From contig CAWFQE010000004.1 in NCBI GenBank assembly GCA_963817885.1, positions 124,001 to 188,000 on the forward strand: a DNA stretch of 64,000 bases, written 5' to 3'. The notes under the pieces were generated by a model. It had not been told where the DNA came from, did no database searches, and worked only from the letters and a program-made list of their open reading frames with translations. Numbering within the stretch: the first letter of the stretch is position 1; the number at the start of each line of letters is the position of its first letter. The stretch comes from CAVOHU01 sp963817885. Lineage in GTDB: Bacteria; Acidobacteriota; Vicinamibacteria; Vicinamibacterales; JAKQTR01. Shown one piece after another: positions 18,361 to 27,947 of the stretch. The translations under genes and the position numbers were made by a program.

Positions 18361-19569
18361 CTACCGCTTCCTGCGCAGGTATACAGTGACGTTTGCGGAC
18401 AGGCCCGCTTTGAGTGGCACCTCCGGCGGCGTCTTCCACGCCAGACGCACGGGCACGCGCTGCACGACCTTCACGAAATTGCCGGAGGCATTGTCCGGAG
18501 GAATGAGCGAGAAGCGCGACCCCGTGCCGCCGGCGAGGCTTTCGATGACCGCCCCGAACGTGTGACCCGGATAGGCGTCGATCTGCACGTCAGCCCGATC
18601 GCCGGGCATCATCCCGTCGATCTGGGTTTCCTTGAAGTTCGCGACCACATACGTCCGATCGGGGACCAGTTGCGCGAGCGGCTGGCCCATCTGGACCAGG
18701 CCGCCCTCGCGCGCGCTCAACTGCGTCACGATCCCGTCTGCGGGGGCGGCGACCTTCGTGTACGACAGCTGCAGCTCGGCCAGCTGGACCGCGGCCTGCG
18801 CCGATGCGACTCGCGCGTCGGCGAGCAGCGCGTTGGCGTGCGCGACGGCAATCTGCTCGCTGACCGGGGTGCTCTGCGACACCCGCGCCTGCGCCTCGGT
18901 GACGCGGCTCTCGGCGGACCGCTTCGCCTCCTGCGCGGCCGTGACGTTCGCTTTTGCCTGCGCCAGCGCGGCCTGGGCCGAATCGTGGGCCACTTGCGCG
19001 GCATCCAGCTGCTGTTGCGCGATTGCGTCGCTGGCCACCAGCTCGGTTGCGCGCGCCAGGTCCCGCGCGGCCTTCACCGCCTCGGCCTGCGCGCGCGTCA
19101 CGCCGGCCTGGGCGGCCGCGATCTGCGCGTCGGCCGACTGCACCGCCGATGACGATCCGGAGAACTGCGCCCGTGCGCCGCTCAACCCGCCCCGCGCCGT
19201 CGCCTGGACGACCTGTTCCTGCGCGTGGGCGCCCGCCGCCTGCGCCGAGGCCGTCTGCAGCTCGGCACGGGCCTGTGCCAGCCTGGCGACGAAGTCCGCG
19301 TCGTCCAGCGTCAGGAGCGGCTCGCCCTTCTTCACGCTCTGGTTGTCGTGCACCACACGCGTGGCGACCACGCCGCCGACGCGCGCAGTGACCAGGACGA
19401 CGTCGGCGTCGACCACGGCATCGTCGGTGCTCTCCCGCCCTGCCGTGAGGAGCGCATAGGCGCCGATGGCGCCCAGGACGATGACGGCGAGACCGCCGAG
19501 GGCGATGAATGCGCGCTTGCCCCTCGGCTGCGAAGTCTTCGACTCTTCCGGAACAGTTCCGAGGCTCAT
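18361..19569 (-). CDS. HlyD/EmrA-type membrane fusion protein
   Basis: This is the periplasmic adaptor linking the inner-membrane pump to TolC. It has 402 residues with one N-terminal transmembrane helix (about 20-42) and no signal peptide cleavage, then the lipoyl halves VDADVVLVTARVGGVVATRVVHDNQSVKKGE and LSYTKVAAPADGIVTQLSAREGGLVQMGQ flanking a very long Ala/Gln-rich coiled-coil hairpin. The C-terminal barrel has PGDRADVQIDAYPG and PVRLAWKTPPEVPLKAGLSANVTV. It starts 3 bases after the EmrB stop. Confidence 0.93.
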   Translation of the reverse strand: MSLGTVPEESKTSQPRGKRAFIALGGLAVIVLGAIGAYALLTAGRESTDDAVVDADVVLVTARVGGVVATRVVHDNQSVKKGEPLLTLDDADFVARLAQARAELQTASAQAAGAHAQEQVVQATARGGLSGARAQFSGSSSAVQSADAQIAAAQAGVTRAQAEAVKAARDLARATELVASDAIAQQQLDAAQVAHDSAQAALAQAKANVTAAQEAKRSAESRVTEAQARVSQSTPVSEQIAVAHANALLADARVASAQAAVQLAELQLSYTKVAAPADGIVTQLSAREGGLVQMGQPLAQLVPDRTYVVANFKETQIDGMMPGDRADVQIDAYPGHTFGAVIESLAGGTGSRFSLIPPDNASGNFVKVVQRVPVRLAWKTPPEVPLKAGLSANVTVYLRRKR

Positions 19570-19572
19570 TGG

Positions 19573-21191
19573 TCAAATCTCCATGTGGACATCGCTCTTG
19601 GCCGGACCTGCTTCCGGAGACATGCGGAGGAAATAGAGGAGCGGCAGGACGATCAGGAACAGGCCGCCCGCCAATATGAAGATGCGGTCGAAGGACAGCA
19701 CCGTGGATTGCTGCACCGCCGTTCCTGCCAGCGCCTGCACGGCGGCGCCCTGCGCGGATACCGCGTCCATGCCCCGCGCGATGAACCCCTGCTGCAGCAT
19801 CTGCAGCCGCTGCCAGACTTCCGGGCGCGTGACGGTCAGGTGCGGATCGATCCCACCGCGGGCGATGACGGCGTAGTTGCCGATCAGCGTGGCGAAGATG
19901 GCCAGGCCGACCGCGCCGCCGATCTGCCGGACGAGCGAGTTCAGCCCGGTCGCGTCGGCGAGCTGGTGGCGAGGGACGTTCGACAGGGCCACCGTCGTCA
20001 GCGGCACGAACAGGCAGGCAAAGCCAACGCCCTGGACGAGCAGCGGGATCACGATGTCGTGCGTGCCCGAGACGAGCGCCAGATGGCTCAACTGCCAGGA
20101 GCTGACCGCGAAGAGCACCACGCCGACCGCGACGACGATCCGCGGCGAAACCAGGTTGTACACGCGCCCGACGATGGGCACGGCGACCATCATGATGAGG
20201 ACGCGCGGCATGAGCGCGATGCCGGACTGGACGGCCGAAAAGCCGAGCAGTTCCTGCATGAAGATGGGCAGCAGGAACATGTTCGCCATCAGCATCGCGA
20301 ACATCAGGCCGCCGATGATCGTGCCGGACATGAACACGGGATCCGCGAAGAGCCGGAGATTCACGGCAGGGGTCTTCGCCGTCAGCTCGCGGATGACGAA
20401 TGCCGCGAGCGCGAAGATCGCGATCAGGAACACCGCCGTGATCACGCCGGAGTTGAACCAGTCGTCGCGGCTGCCCTCCTCGAGGAAGTACTCGAGCGTC
20501 GCCAGGCCGATCCACATGAACGAGATGCCCCACCAGTCCACGTTCCTGCGCTGCTGCTCGGCAAGCGTCCGGTTCTGCTCGAGGATCTGGGGGTCCTCGG
20601 TCACGAAGCTCGCCACCATGACGAGCCCGAGCAGGCCGACGGGCAGGTTGATGAAGAAGATCCAGGACCAGTGGTAATGGTCGACGATGTAGCCGCCCAG
20701 GGTGGGGCCGATCGCAGGTCCGAGCATCACCGCCATCCCGAACAGCGCCATCGCCATGCCCTGTTCCTTCGGAGGAAACGTCTGGCGCAGGATCGCCTGC
20801 TCGGTCGGCTGGAGCGCACCCGCGCCAAGGCCCTGGATGACGCGGTACACGACCAGCGAGGTCAGCGTCGTCGCCGTGCCGCACAGGAACGACCCGGCGA
20901 GGAACAGGCCGAGACAGAACATGTAGACGCGCTTCTGTCCGAACAGGCGGCCCAGGAAGGCGTCAACGGCATGACGAGCACCAGGGCGACCGCGTAGCCG
21001 GTGCTGATCCAGGTGATCTCCTGCAGGGTGGCGCCGACGGCGCCGCGAATGTGCGGCAGCGCCACGTTGACGATGGAGGAGTCGATCGCGCCCATCAGCG
21101 TCCCGAACGTGATGGACACCGTGACCAGCCACTTGTTGGCCGGCGCGGCCGGCGCCCCGCCGGGGCGGATGAGGGCGGCCGGTGTGCTCAT
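19573..21191 (-). CDS. EmrB/DHA2 family MFS drug transporter, frameshifted
   Basis: This is a proton-driven exporter of about 14 transmembrane helices. The N-terminal part from ATG 21191 (NKWLVTVSITFGTLMGAIDSSIVNVALPHI, then WISTGYAVALVLVMPLT, matching DHA2 motif D1 and motif A region) breaks near 20960-20970. The remainder (FLGRLFGQKRVYMFCLGLFLAGSFLCG, YRVIQGLGAGALQP, GMAVMLGPAIGPTLGGYI) is in another frame to 19573. One base restores the protein. The ATG overlaps the TetR stop by 4 bases. This is the pump of the EmrAB-TolC-type system and probably exports hydrophobic toxicants. Confidence 0.88.
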
Positions 21192-21838
21192 CGCGACGCG
21201 CCCCTCAGGAACACCCGGACGATCTCCCGTGCGCTGTGGGCGACGCGCGAGTCCCTGCGCCCGAGCGCGCTCATCGCGACGCCGCGCACCATGCCGACCA
21301 GCAGCGCCGCGTACACGGCCGGATCGCCCTTCCGCAGCGCGCGCGTGCGGATGCCCTTCGCGGTCAGGCGCTCCGCCCGCCCGAGAACCTCCTGGATGAC
21401 GGTGCGCCGCCGCGAGGCGGCCTTCGCATCGATCCCGCGATGGCGCTCTTGCTCGAGCAGCACGCTCAGCAGCGCGCGGTTCGCATCGAAATGATCGGCG
21501 AGCGGGGCAACGAACCGCTCGAGCTCGGCTTCGAAGCCGCGCTTCGCCTGGTCGGCGCCGGCCGGCTCGTCGGCCTGGACGGCCGCGGTGAGCGCGTCGA
21601 ACAGGGCCTTGGTCCGCGTGTCGAGCAGCGCCCTGACCAGGGCCGTCCGATCCTCGAAGTAGTTGTAGACCGTTCCGACCGCGACCCCGGCGGTTGCCGC
21701 GATGTCCTCCATCCGTGCGTTGGCGGCGCCGTCGGCCGCGAACACCGACGCGGCGGCCTCGAGGATGGCGCCCCGGGTCGCCCCTCTGAACCGCTCGCGC
21801 AGCCTGAGCCGCGGCTCAGAAGATGAGGACTGATTCAT
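21188..21838 (-). CDS. TetR family regulator of the efflux operon
   Basis: This encodes 216 residues. The N-terminal helix-turn-helix is canonical: ILEAAASVFAADGAANARMEDIAATAGVAVGTVYNYFEDRTALVRALL. The C-terminal ligand domain is helical and of unknown specificity. It is the first gene of the tetR-emrB-emrA-kinase-tolC operon, so it most likely represses its own operon and is released by a pump substrate. No Shine-Dalgarno sequence is seen; the promoter at 21845-21873 would start transcription on the A of the ATG. Confidence 0.92.
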   Translation of the reverse strand: MNQSSSSEPRLRLRERFRGATRGAILEAAASVFAADGAANARMEDIAATAGVAVGTVYNYFEDRTALVRALLDTRTKALFDALTAAVQADEPAGADQAKRGFEAELERFVAPLADHFDANRALLSVLLEQERHRGIDAKAASRRRTVIQEVLGRAERLTAKGIRTRALRKGDPAVYAALLVGMVRGVAMSALGRRDSRVAHSAREIVRVFLRGASR

Positions 21839-21844
21839 TCAGCC

Positions 21845-21873
21845 AGTATAGCGGCTCCGGCAGGCGCGGGCAA
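21845..21873 (-). promoter_or_regulatory. Sigma-70-type promoter of the efflux operon
   Basis: On the minus strand, TTGCCC and TATACT are separated by exactly 17 bases. The last T of TATACT is 6 bases before the tetR ATG, so +1 falls on the start codon, giving a leaderless mRNA. A short dyad CTGA-N5-TCAG straddles the ATG and may be a TetR operator. Confidence 0.6.
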
Positions 21874-21937
21874 TTGCAGCGCGGGAGCGAGCGATCGCGC
21901 AGCCCGGCTCGTCTTCGTGCGAGGCGCCCGCCGCCGG

Positions 21938-23455
21938 CTATTTTTCTCCGCAGGCGTTCACGTCCGGATTGCGCTCGGCGACGGTCCATTTGAACAGGTC
22001 CATCTTCTTGTCTCCGACCTGCTGCCCGAGAATGGTGGCGTCCGCACCGGCTTGCCCGAGCACGGTAATGCGCTGCAGCCTGCAGGGCAGGAGGCTGAGG
22101 GAGCCGGCCGCCGTCACGGTGAACACGGTCAGGACCTGGACGTACGCCGAGGCCTCGGTCTTGAACTTGTCCTTCAGTTTCTTCTTGACGAAGTCCTTCG
22201 CCGCCGTGCTCAGCAACGTCTTCTCGATCTGCTCGGCGACACGGTTGGCATAGGCGGAAGGCACGTACTTGTCGAGCAGCTCGAAGCCGCTTTCCGTGCC
22301 CAGCCCGAGCGTGATCTTCGGAACGGCCACCGCGATGAGCATGCCGTGGGGCGCGAGAGAGACGCTGGTGGTCGCGTTCATGTGGCCGTCGGCCTCGAGC
22401 GTTTCTGTCTGAACCGGCTCGCCGCCGTTCTTGATGGAGATGCCCTCGCCTCCGCCAAAGGTCACCTTGAACGAACCTTTGGCAATTTCGTTCTTCGCGC
22501 CGAGGCCGGGCTTCAGGATGATCTGCTCGCCGACTGAGAGCACGAAGGGAATGCCGCCGATGGGGAGCGGCGTCGTGAACATGGTGGGCAGCTTGATCTT
22601 GGATTCACCGATGTCGGCGTTGTCGCCGCCGCGGGTCGCGGCCCAGTTGAAATCGAACTCGCCGCTCAGGTTCGAGTTGGCAAAGGTCATGTCCTTCATG
22701 GATCCGGCGTCCACCGTCATGCTGGCGGCGCTGACGAACTCGTTGACGTGACCCTTGCCCTCGAGGGACGCACCCAGGCCGGAGACATCCTTCGAAACCC
22801 GGAAACTCAGATCGAGCCGCTTCACACCCGGCTGGGTGCGGACGCTGTACTTCCAGCCATCGTCCTCGCCGGAGGCCGTATCCCCCCCACCCTCAGCCGC
22901 GTATACCGGCGACCAGAATCCCAGGCGGCTCCAGACGCTGTTCTCCTCCGCGCGCCGCAGGGCGGACCAGGCCCCTGCAAGCCGGATGGGCGCCTTCCAG
23001 GCGATCGTGCCCTTCTGCACCAGGTCGGGAAGCCCCCCGCGCACGGCGACGATGACGCGGTTCCCCTCGAAATCGGTCGCGCCAAGGACCTTCATCACGG
23101 CGAGGTCTTCCAGAAGCATGATCTTGCCGTCGCCGAGCTGCGTCACCTCGTCGTCGCTGGGATCGAAGACCCACACGCGGCCGTCCGTGCTGACGCTCCG
23201 CAGGCTCTTCTGCCAGTGCGCGGCGTCCACTCGCACCGTGTTCGGCGTATAGGTGACTTCAAAGACGGTACCCGGCAGGTCGCGCATGTCCTTGAAGAGC
23301 CGGGTGACCCGGAGGTTGGCGGAGGTCCGGGGGTCGCTGGACCTGTCCGCGGAGGAGCTTTGCGACTGAGCTTGCGGCTTCTTCGAGCATCCGGAGAACC
23401 ACAAGGACGCGCCGGCAGCGCACACGACCACGACCGCAACGAGCATTCGTTTCAT
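21938..23455 (-). CDS. Large lipoprotein of unknown function
   Basis: This encodes 505 residues from ATG 23455 (MKRMLVAVVVVCAAGASLWFSGC, lipobox F-S-G-C), followed by a Ser/Gln linker. The N-terminal half has VWVFDPSDDEVTQLGDGKIMLLEDLAVMKV and a region that looks strand-rich; the middle has alternating hydrophobic strands (FDFNWAATRGGDN, IPFVLSVGEQIILKP). A helical stretch near the C-terminus (AAKDFVKKKLKDKFKTEAS) precedes a Cys-containing tail. I do not recognise the family. Genes at 23513-24611 and 24731-25945 on the same strand upstream suggest a small envelope cluster. Confidence 0.65.
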   Translation of the reverse strand: MKRMLVAVVVVCAAGASLWFSGCSKKPQAQSQSSSADRSSDPRTSANLRVTRLFKDMRDLPGTVFEVTYTPNTVRVDAAHWQKSLRSVSTDGRVWVFDPSDDEVTQLGDGKIMLLEDLAVMKVLGATDFEGNRVIVAVRGGLPDLVQKGTIAWKAPIRLAGAWSALRRAEENSVWSRLGFWSPVYAAEGGGDTASGEDDGWKYSVRTQPGVKRLDLSFRVSKDVSGLGASLEGKGHVNEFVSAASMTVDAGSMKDMTFANSNLSGEFDFNWAATRGGDNADIGESKIKLPTMFTTPLPIGGIPFVLSVGEQIILKPGLGAKNEIAKGSFKVTFGGGEGISIKNGGEPVQTETLEADGHMNATTSVSLAPHGMLIAVAVPKITLGLGTESGFELLDKYVPSAYANRVAEQIEKTLLSTAAKDFVKKKLKDKFKTEASAYVQVLTVFTVTAAGSLSLLPCRLQRITVLGQAGADATILGQQVGDKKMDLFKWTVAERNPDVNACGEK

Positions 23456-23512
23456 CGAAGATTCCCGCTTCCATCGCTGCTGCACACGCGTGCCTTCCGC
23501 GCCGAGGCCCGT

Positions 23513-24611
23513 TCAGAGCTTGCTGATCGCCAGCGCTACGAGCTTGCGCGCATGCTCGGGTTTCCTGGCGCCGCGCGCGTCGGCCTTGACGAGGACGTCC
23601 TTCTTCACCGCGGAGAACTCGAACCCGCCTTCCTGCGCGACCTCCCAGGGGCCACTCAGCACGGGTTCGGGCGTGGCCGCTTCCTTCTTCTCCTGGCCGG
23701 CGGCGCCGCCGAGGGCGAACGCCTTTCCCACGCCTGCTGCGAGCGCCGCATGTTCGCGAAGCTGCGCGAAGCCATTGCGCCAGCTGATTGAGAGAGCGAT
23801 CGTCCACGGGAACTTGCCGGCCGACACGTAGGTGCACGTGCTGCCGTCCGCCACCGGATCCTTCGCGAGCGGAGCCTCCATGGCTGCCTCGGCATCGGCG
23901 CGCGAGACGAGGCTGCAGGCATCGCGTTCCTTCGGGCGCGTCGCGTCGCGCGCGATCGCGGCATCAACGCCTGCGGCGCTATCGACCGACAGCGGTTTCT
24001 CGATCCGTTTGAGGGCGGCGTCCGCGATTCCGGCGGCCTGTGCCAGCGTTGCGGTCGACCCGGCGATGGACACCGTCACCAGCTGGTCGCCGCGCATCGC
24101 GACGAACGACCAGCCGCCGACCACCCTGGCCTCGTCCCATTCGCCCGTGAGCTCCAATCCGTCGGCGAGCTTCAGCACTCCCTTCATCTTCTGATTCACG
24201 AGGTTCTGGACGGTGCCGTACATCTTCATCATCTGCGCGCCGCCCGACCATTCGACCTCGACCTCGATGAAGTGATACCCCGCGCCTTCGTAACGACATG
24301 CCTCGCCATCCGCGGCGGGCCCCGTCTTGCCGGTCTTGTTGAACCGGTACGGTGCGCCGGCGAGCGGACCGCCGAGCGCGGCTTCGACCTCCTTGGCCTC
24401 GAGCAGGCTGCAAGGGTTCTGCGCCCCACCGGAGGCCATGTTCGAATCTGCCGCCCGAGTCCCTTGTCGCGCCAGCGCCGGCGCCTGGGGCGTCGGACGC
24501 TTTCCGGCCGCAGGCGGCCAGCAGGACCGTGCTCATGAGGACCGCGCCGAGCGAGACGACGACGAGCAGGCGGGCGGATGACTGCCTGCTTGCTGGCGAC
24601 AACTGTTTCAT
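23513..24611 (-). CDS. Lipoprotein with two DUF3558-like repeats, frameshifted
   Basis: The lipoprotein signal (MKQLSPASRQSSARLLVVVSLG ... VLLAAC) starts at ATG 24611 in one frame; the mature protein continues in another frame from about 24470 (ADSNMASGGAQNPCSLLEAKEVEAALGGPL). One base near 24470 restores it. The mature part holds two similar units, each opening with a Cys-Ser-Leu motif (NPCSLLEAKEVEAALG and DACSLVSRADAEAAMEAPL) and a second Cys (ACRYEGAG, TCTYVSAG). This is the pattern of DUF3558-type lipoproteins, so an internal duplication is likely. Role unknown. Confidence 0.65.
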
Positions 24612-24692
24612 GGGGTCTCCTGACCTGAGCCCGGCGCTCGGTTCAGTCGAGTACACGCCGGGAATGGAGCACGTGGGCTTCAGGCCCGCGTG

Positions 24693-24729
24693 CCCGGGGC
24701 TCACGATCTCAATACAGGTGAGCCCCGGG
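24693..24729 (-). terminator. Strong hairpin after the OmpA-like gene
   Basis: A perfect 12-bp stem, CCCGGGGCTCAC / GTGAGCCCCGGG, with a 13-base loop lies directly after the stop codon at 24731-24733. There is no clear T-run. It probably terminates the OmpA-like gene. Confidence 0.6.
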
Positions 24730-24730
24730 A

Positions 24731-25945
24731 TTAAGAGCACTTGCGGGCGAGCTCGACACGTCGGTTGCGAGCACGGCCTTCAGGCGTCGTGTTTGACTCG
24801 ATTGGCTTCGAAAGGCCGAAGCCCTGGGCGGAAATTCGGTTCGCGCCGACGCGATACCGGCTGACCAGCGCGGTGCGGACGGCATTGGCGCGCCGCAGAG
24901 ACAGCTCGTTGTTGTAGGCCGCCGAGCCGATGTTGTCGGTATGGCCTTCGACCGTGACCTGCCAGGCAGGGTTGGCGCTCAGGGCCGCGGCGGCCTGCCT
25001 GAGCGCGGGCTCCGATTCCTCGAGCAGCTCCGCGCTGCCAGTCTCGAAATAGACGCCATGCAGCTCCGTGCGGCAGCCACTGCCTGCCAGCCGCGCGGCC
25101 ACCGAGCCGGCGCCAGCCGCCGCGGCGGCGGCTTCTGGTTCGGGCATGTCGATGCGCGTCAGCACGGCATAAGCCTGGCCTGCGGACCACCTGAGCGTGA
25201 GCGGGTTGTCTGGATCGTCGAGCCACCAGAAGTCCGTCTCGAGTTGCTGGTCGGAAAACTTCAGCAGGCCTTTGGCGTGTATCGCGGGAATGTCGGTACG
25301 CACGCCATTCAGCAGCACGGAGAACTTCACGGTGCCAGGCTCGACGCGCTTGAGCGTACCGCGATAATAGTGACGTTCCGTGGCGAGCGAGGAGATCAGG
25401 CCGGAGACATCGAGCGGCTGACCCGCCGCCGCGCCGCCTTCGGCGGGCCTGGCTGCTGTGCCGAGGATCGAGGCCAGGCCGCCGATCGTTCCGCCACTCT
25501 CATTGATGCCGAAGACAAACGGCGTCTCGCCCGAGGATTTGAGCGCCGACAGAGCCTTGGTGGAGGTCTGCAGAAAGGTCTGGCCCGCGAACAACTCCGG
25601 ATCCGCGCTGCTGAACAGGGCGTTGAGCCGGGTCGCGGTGCGCAGGTCCTCGGTGCGCACGACCCGCGTGAAGTGCGGCGACTTCTTCAGCATGGCCGCA
25701 GCCTTCGGGTCGTTCGGCGCGGCGATGCGGTAGGCGAACACCACGTTGTCGGCCGTGACGCTGGCCACGGAGTACAAGGTCTCCATGTCGGCCACCGGCA
25801 GCGTTCCCGCGCCCGTGATCAATCCAGCGTGCGTGGTCGTCGTGAGGACGAGCCCCTTTGCCAGGGAAATCTTCGGCATTTCGGCAGGCAGGACCGTCGT
25901 CACGAGGCAGGCGATCGCCGCCAGCGTCAAACAGGACTTCTTCAT
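24731..25945 (-). CDS. OmpA-family protein with unknown N-terminal domain
   Basis: This encodes 404 residues from ATG 25945, chosen for the signal peptide MKKSCLTLAAIACLVTTVLPAE. About residues 25-280 are a strand-rich domain with no match I recognise (SVASVTADNVVFAYRI, HYYRGTLKRVEPGTVKFSVLLNG). The C-terminal 110 residues are an OmpA peptidoglycan-binding domain: ELHGVYFETGSAELLEESEP, VEGHTDNIGSAAYNNELSLRRANAV and GRARNRRVELARK, with the Asp and Arg that hold diaminopimelate. It likely anchors the envelope to peptidoglycan. A similar arrangement recurs at 34160-35008. Confidence 0.85.
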   Translation of the reverse strand: MKKSCLTLAAIACLVTTVLPAEMPKISLAKGLVLTTTTHAGLITGAGTLPVADMETLYSVASVTADNVVFAYRIAAPNDPKAAAMLKKSPHFTRVVRTEDLRTATRLNALFSSADPELFAGQTFLQTSTKALSALKSSGETPFVFGINESGGTIGGLASILGTAARPAEGGAAAGQPLDVSGLISSLATERHYYRGTLKRVEPGTVKFSVLLNGVRTDIPAIHAKGLLKFSDQQLETDFWWLDDPDNPLTLRWSAGQAYAVLTRIDMPEPEAAAAAAGAGSVAARLAGSGCRTELHGVYFETGSAELLEESEPALRQAAAALSANPAWQVTVEGHTDNIGSAAYNNELSLRRANAVRTALVSRYRVGANRISAQGFGLSKPIESNTTPEGRARNRRVELARKCS

Positions 25946-26471
25946 CGGCGAACATCCCCTGGAATATGCCGTCGGCGACGGCGACCGGCGTCTCCGCAGG
26001 CCCTGTCGCCCGTGATGCCCGCCGATGCCGGCGGGAGCCATGGCACGCGGTGCAGGCTCCGCGAAGCGGGCGCTGCAATAGTGTGCGAATCGCAAGGATC
26101 TGGCGATCACGGTCCGACACTTCCAGCCGGACACCAGTACGGGAAACGGGCAGAACATCGGCTGTTCTCCCACGTCCGGACGAACTGGCGGGGCCGACCG
26201 TTGGCGACGCCTCGCGAGCCAGGTAGATCACTTGTTGTCAGATAAGCCATCATAACGCGGTTTTCAGGCCGGCATTACGAATAGCGCCGAATTGGCCCGG
26301 CCCAACGGTTGGGTAGCAGCAACTCAGATCAGGGCACTCGATCACGGTTCCCCAGGCCGATGCCTCGACCTCGTCCGCGACCTGATCCGAAGACCAGACG
26401 GTTCGGGATTCGGGGTGGCCGAGGCACCTTCAGGGACACCAAGCCGTCGAACCGGGGACGGCGCTCACGCC
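25946..26471 (-). other. Intergenic region, no gene seen
   Basis: About 525 bases upstream of the OmpA-like gene and downstream of the flavin split-barrel gene. Frames extend from the flanking genes, but I see no start signals, conserved motifs or repeats. A relatively AT-rich patch (TGTTGTCAGATAAGCCATCATAA at 26234-26256) may hold the OmpA-like gene's promoter. Confidence 0.4.
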
Positions 26472-26968
26472 TCAGTGGTACAGCCCCTCGCTGAACTTGC
26501 CCGTGACGGTTTCCATCTGCTGTTCGTAGAGGACGATGCGATCCAGTTGAGGGTATCCGGGCTGGAACGTCCAGTCGGGTTCGCCGTACTTTTCGAGCAC
26601 GCGATCGAAGAACCAGGCCTTCCTGTCTCGATCTTCCAGAAGGCGCACCGTGCCGAACACGATGACGCTCCGGTACACGAAAGCTGAATTGCAGGCGAAC
26701 GGCTGCCCGGGCTGCACCGGTCCCATGTCCGCGACCTCGATGCACACCTGTGGATGCCGTTGAACGTTGCGCTGGAAATGCCCGCCGTGATTGCCCGTGT
26801 GTACGTAGAACCGGTCGCCGCCCTGGTAGAGGTAGATCAACGGAACGACGTACGGCCAGCCGCCTTCATCGACCGTGCCGACGTGCGCAACCTTCTGCGT
26901 GCGAAGAAACTCCCTGGCGGCATTGGGCCCTCAGGGCCGCCACCCGTCTCCGGTCGGGAGTTGTCCAT
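26472..26968 (-). CDS. Pyridoxamine 5'-phosphate oxidase-like FMN split-barrel protein, frameshifted
   Basis: The family (NimA/PPOX-like) binds FMN or a related cofactor and reduces small molecules. ATG 26968 follows ACGGAGG at good spacing. The N-terminal frame gives a short Gly/Pro lead, then one base near 26922-26932 must be changed to reach AREFLRTQKVAHVGTVDEGGWPYVVPLIYLYQGGDRFYVHTG, which continues in frame to the stop: NPQ-type segment QRHPQVCIEVADMGP, then FGTVRLLEDRDRKAWFFDRVLEKY. About 165 residues when repaired. It may contribute to nitro-compound or oxidative tolerance. Confidence 0.78.
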
Positions 26969-27039
26969 ATGGGAGCCTCCGTGGCTCGTCTTCGATCTTT
27001 ACCACGTGATCCCGGTCATGGGAAACGGAGGAACGCAGG

Positions 27040-27135
27040 ATGACGCGTGACCCTCGCCTGCACGGTCTGACCTCGGACCACCCTCACGCGCTGGTGCGCG
27101 CCAAGCGCCTGCGGGACGCGGCGGTTGCGGGAACG
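27040..27135 (+). pseudogene. Hemerythrin-like N-terminal remnant
   Basis: ATG 27040 (GGAGGAACGCAGG upstream) starts MTRDPRLHGLTSDHPHALVRAKRLRDAA, which matches the opening of hemerythrin HHE proteins (L-T-x-DHHHAL-x-x-A-R-R-L). The similarity stops after about 30 residues and the rest of the four-helix iron-binding domain is missing; the frame runs into the 3' end of phoU. The middle His of the DHHHAL motif is Pro here. I read it as a truncated gene. Confidence 0.5.
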
Positions 27136-27232
27136 GCCCTCCACGGTGTCGGCGTCGATCCGGGTCGCCGGAACCGAAGCATTCCTGGCCGTTCACGTGC
27201 AGTGGGCTTCTGGGTCGAAAAGGTCGGAGCGG

Positions 27233-27931
27233 TCAGGCTTCGTCGGGGCGGTCGGCCGCCCCTCCCTCGAGCGCATGATGACGCACATCCAGCGCCTCCA
27301 CGATGAAGATGACGTCCTCGGCGATGTTCGTGGCGTGATCGCCAATTCGCTCGAGGTGGCGGGAAATCAGGATCAGGCTGAGGCTGGGTTCAATCGTGCT
27401 CGGATCGCCCGTCATGAAGGTGAGCAACTCACGGAAGATCTGATCTTTCAGCCCGTCAAGCGCGTCATCCTGCCTGAGCACCTCTCGGGCGGCCTGCAGG
27501 TTCTGCGACACGTACACGTCCAGGGCCTCGGACAGCATCCGCTGGGCCAGATCACTCATGCGGGGCAGGTCGATCAGTTCCTTCACCGGAGCGTGGGAGA
27601 TGTACCGCTCAGCGGCCTGGGCGATGTTCACGGCCAGATCGCCGACGCGCTCGAGATCGCTGTTGATCTTGACGGCGGCCACAATCGACCTCAGATCCAC
27701 CGCCATCGGCTGGTACAGCGCGAGCAGCTTGAAGCACCGATCGTCGATTTCGAGCTGGAGCGCGTTCAGTGCCTGGTCGCCAGAGATGACCTCGGCAATC
27801 AGCGTGTAGTCGCGCTCGACCAGCCCGCGCACGGCGGTCCGCACGCGTTCCTCCGCCAGGCCGCCCATCGCGAGCAGTCGGTGCTTCAGCTGTTCGAGAT
27901 CTTCTGCGAAATGTCGGGTGTCGATGCCCAT
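27233..27931 (-). CDS. phoU: Phosphate transport regulator PhoU
   Basis: PhoU is a cytoplasmic protein that links the Pst transporter to the PhoR kinase and prevents excess phosphate uptake. This encodes 232 residues with the two three-helix repeats and both metal-binding signatures: INSDLERVGDLAVNIAQAAERYI and ISRHLERIGDHATNIAEDVIFIVEA (E-R-x-G-D-x-A-x-N-I). It is the last gene of the pstSCAB-phoU operon, 16 bases after pstB. No PhoBR pair is in the window. Confidence 0.97.
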   Translation of the reverse strand: MGIDTRHFAEDLEQLKHRLLAMGGLAEERVRTAVRGLVERDYTLIAEVISGDQALNALQLEIDDRCFKLLALYQPMAVDLRSIVAAVKINSDLERVGDLAVNIAQAAERYISHAPVKELIDLPRMSDLAQRMLSEALDVYVSQNLQAAREVLRQDDALDGLKDQIFRELLTFMTGDPSTIEPSLSLILISRHLERIGDHATNIAEDVIFIVEALDVRHHALEGGAADRPDEA

Positions 27932-27947
27932 GGATCCCCGCCGTCGT

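Noticed and set aside
18590..20884. Very long antisense reading frames over emrA and emrB
   Set aside because: High GC content opens the opposite strand; composition is Arg/Ala/Gly-rich and there are no start signals or motifs.
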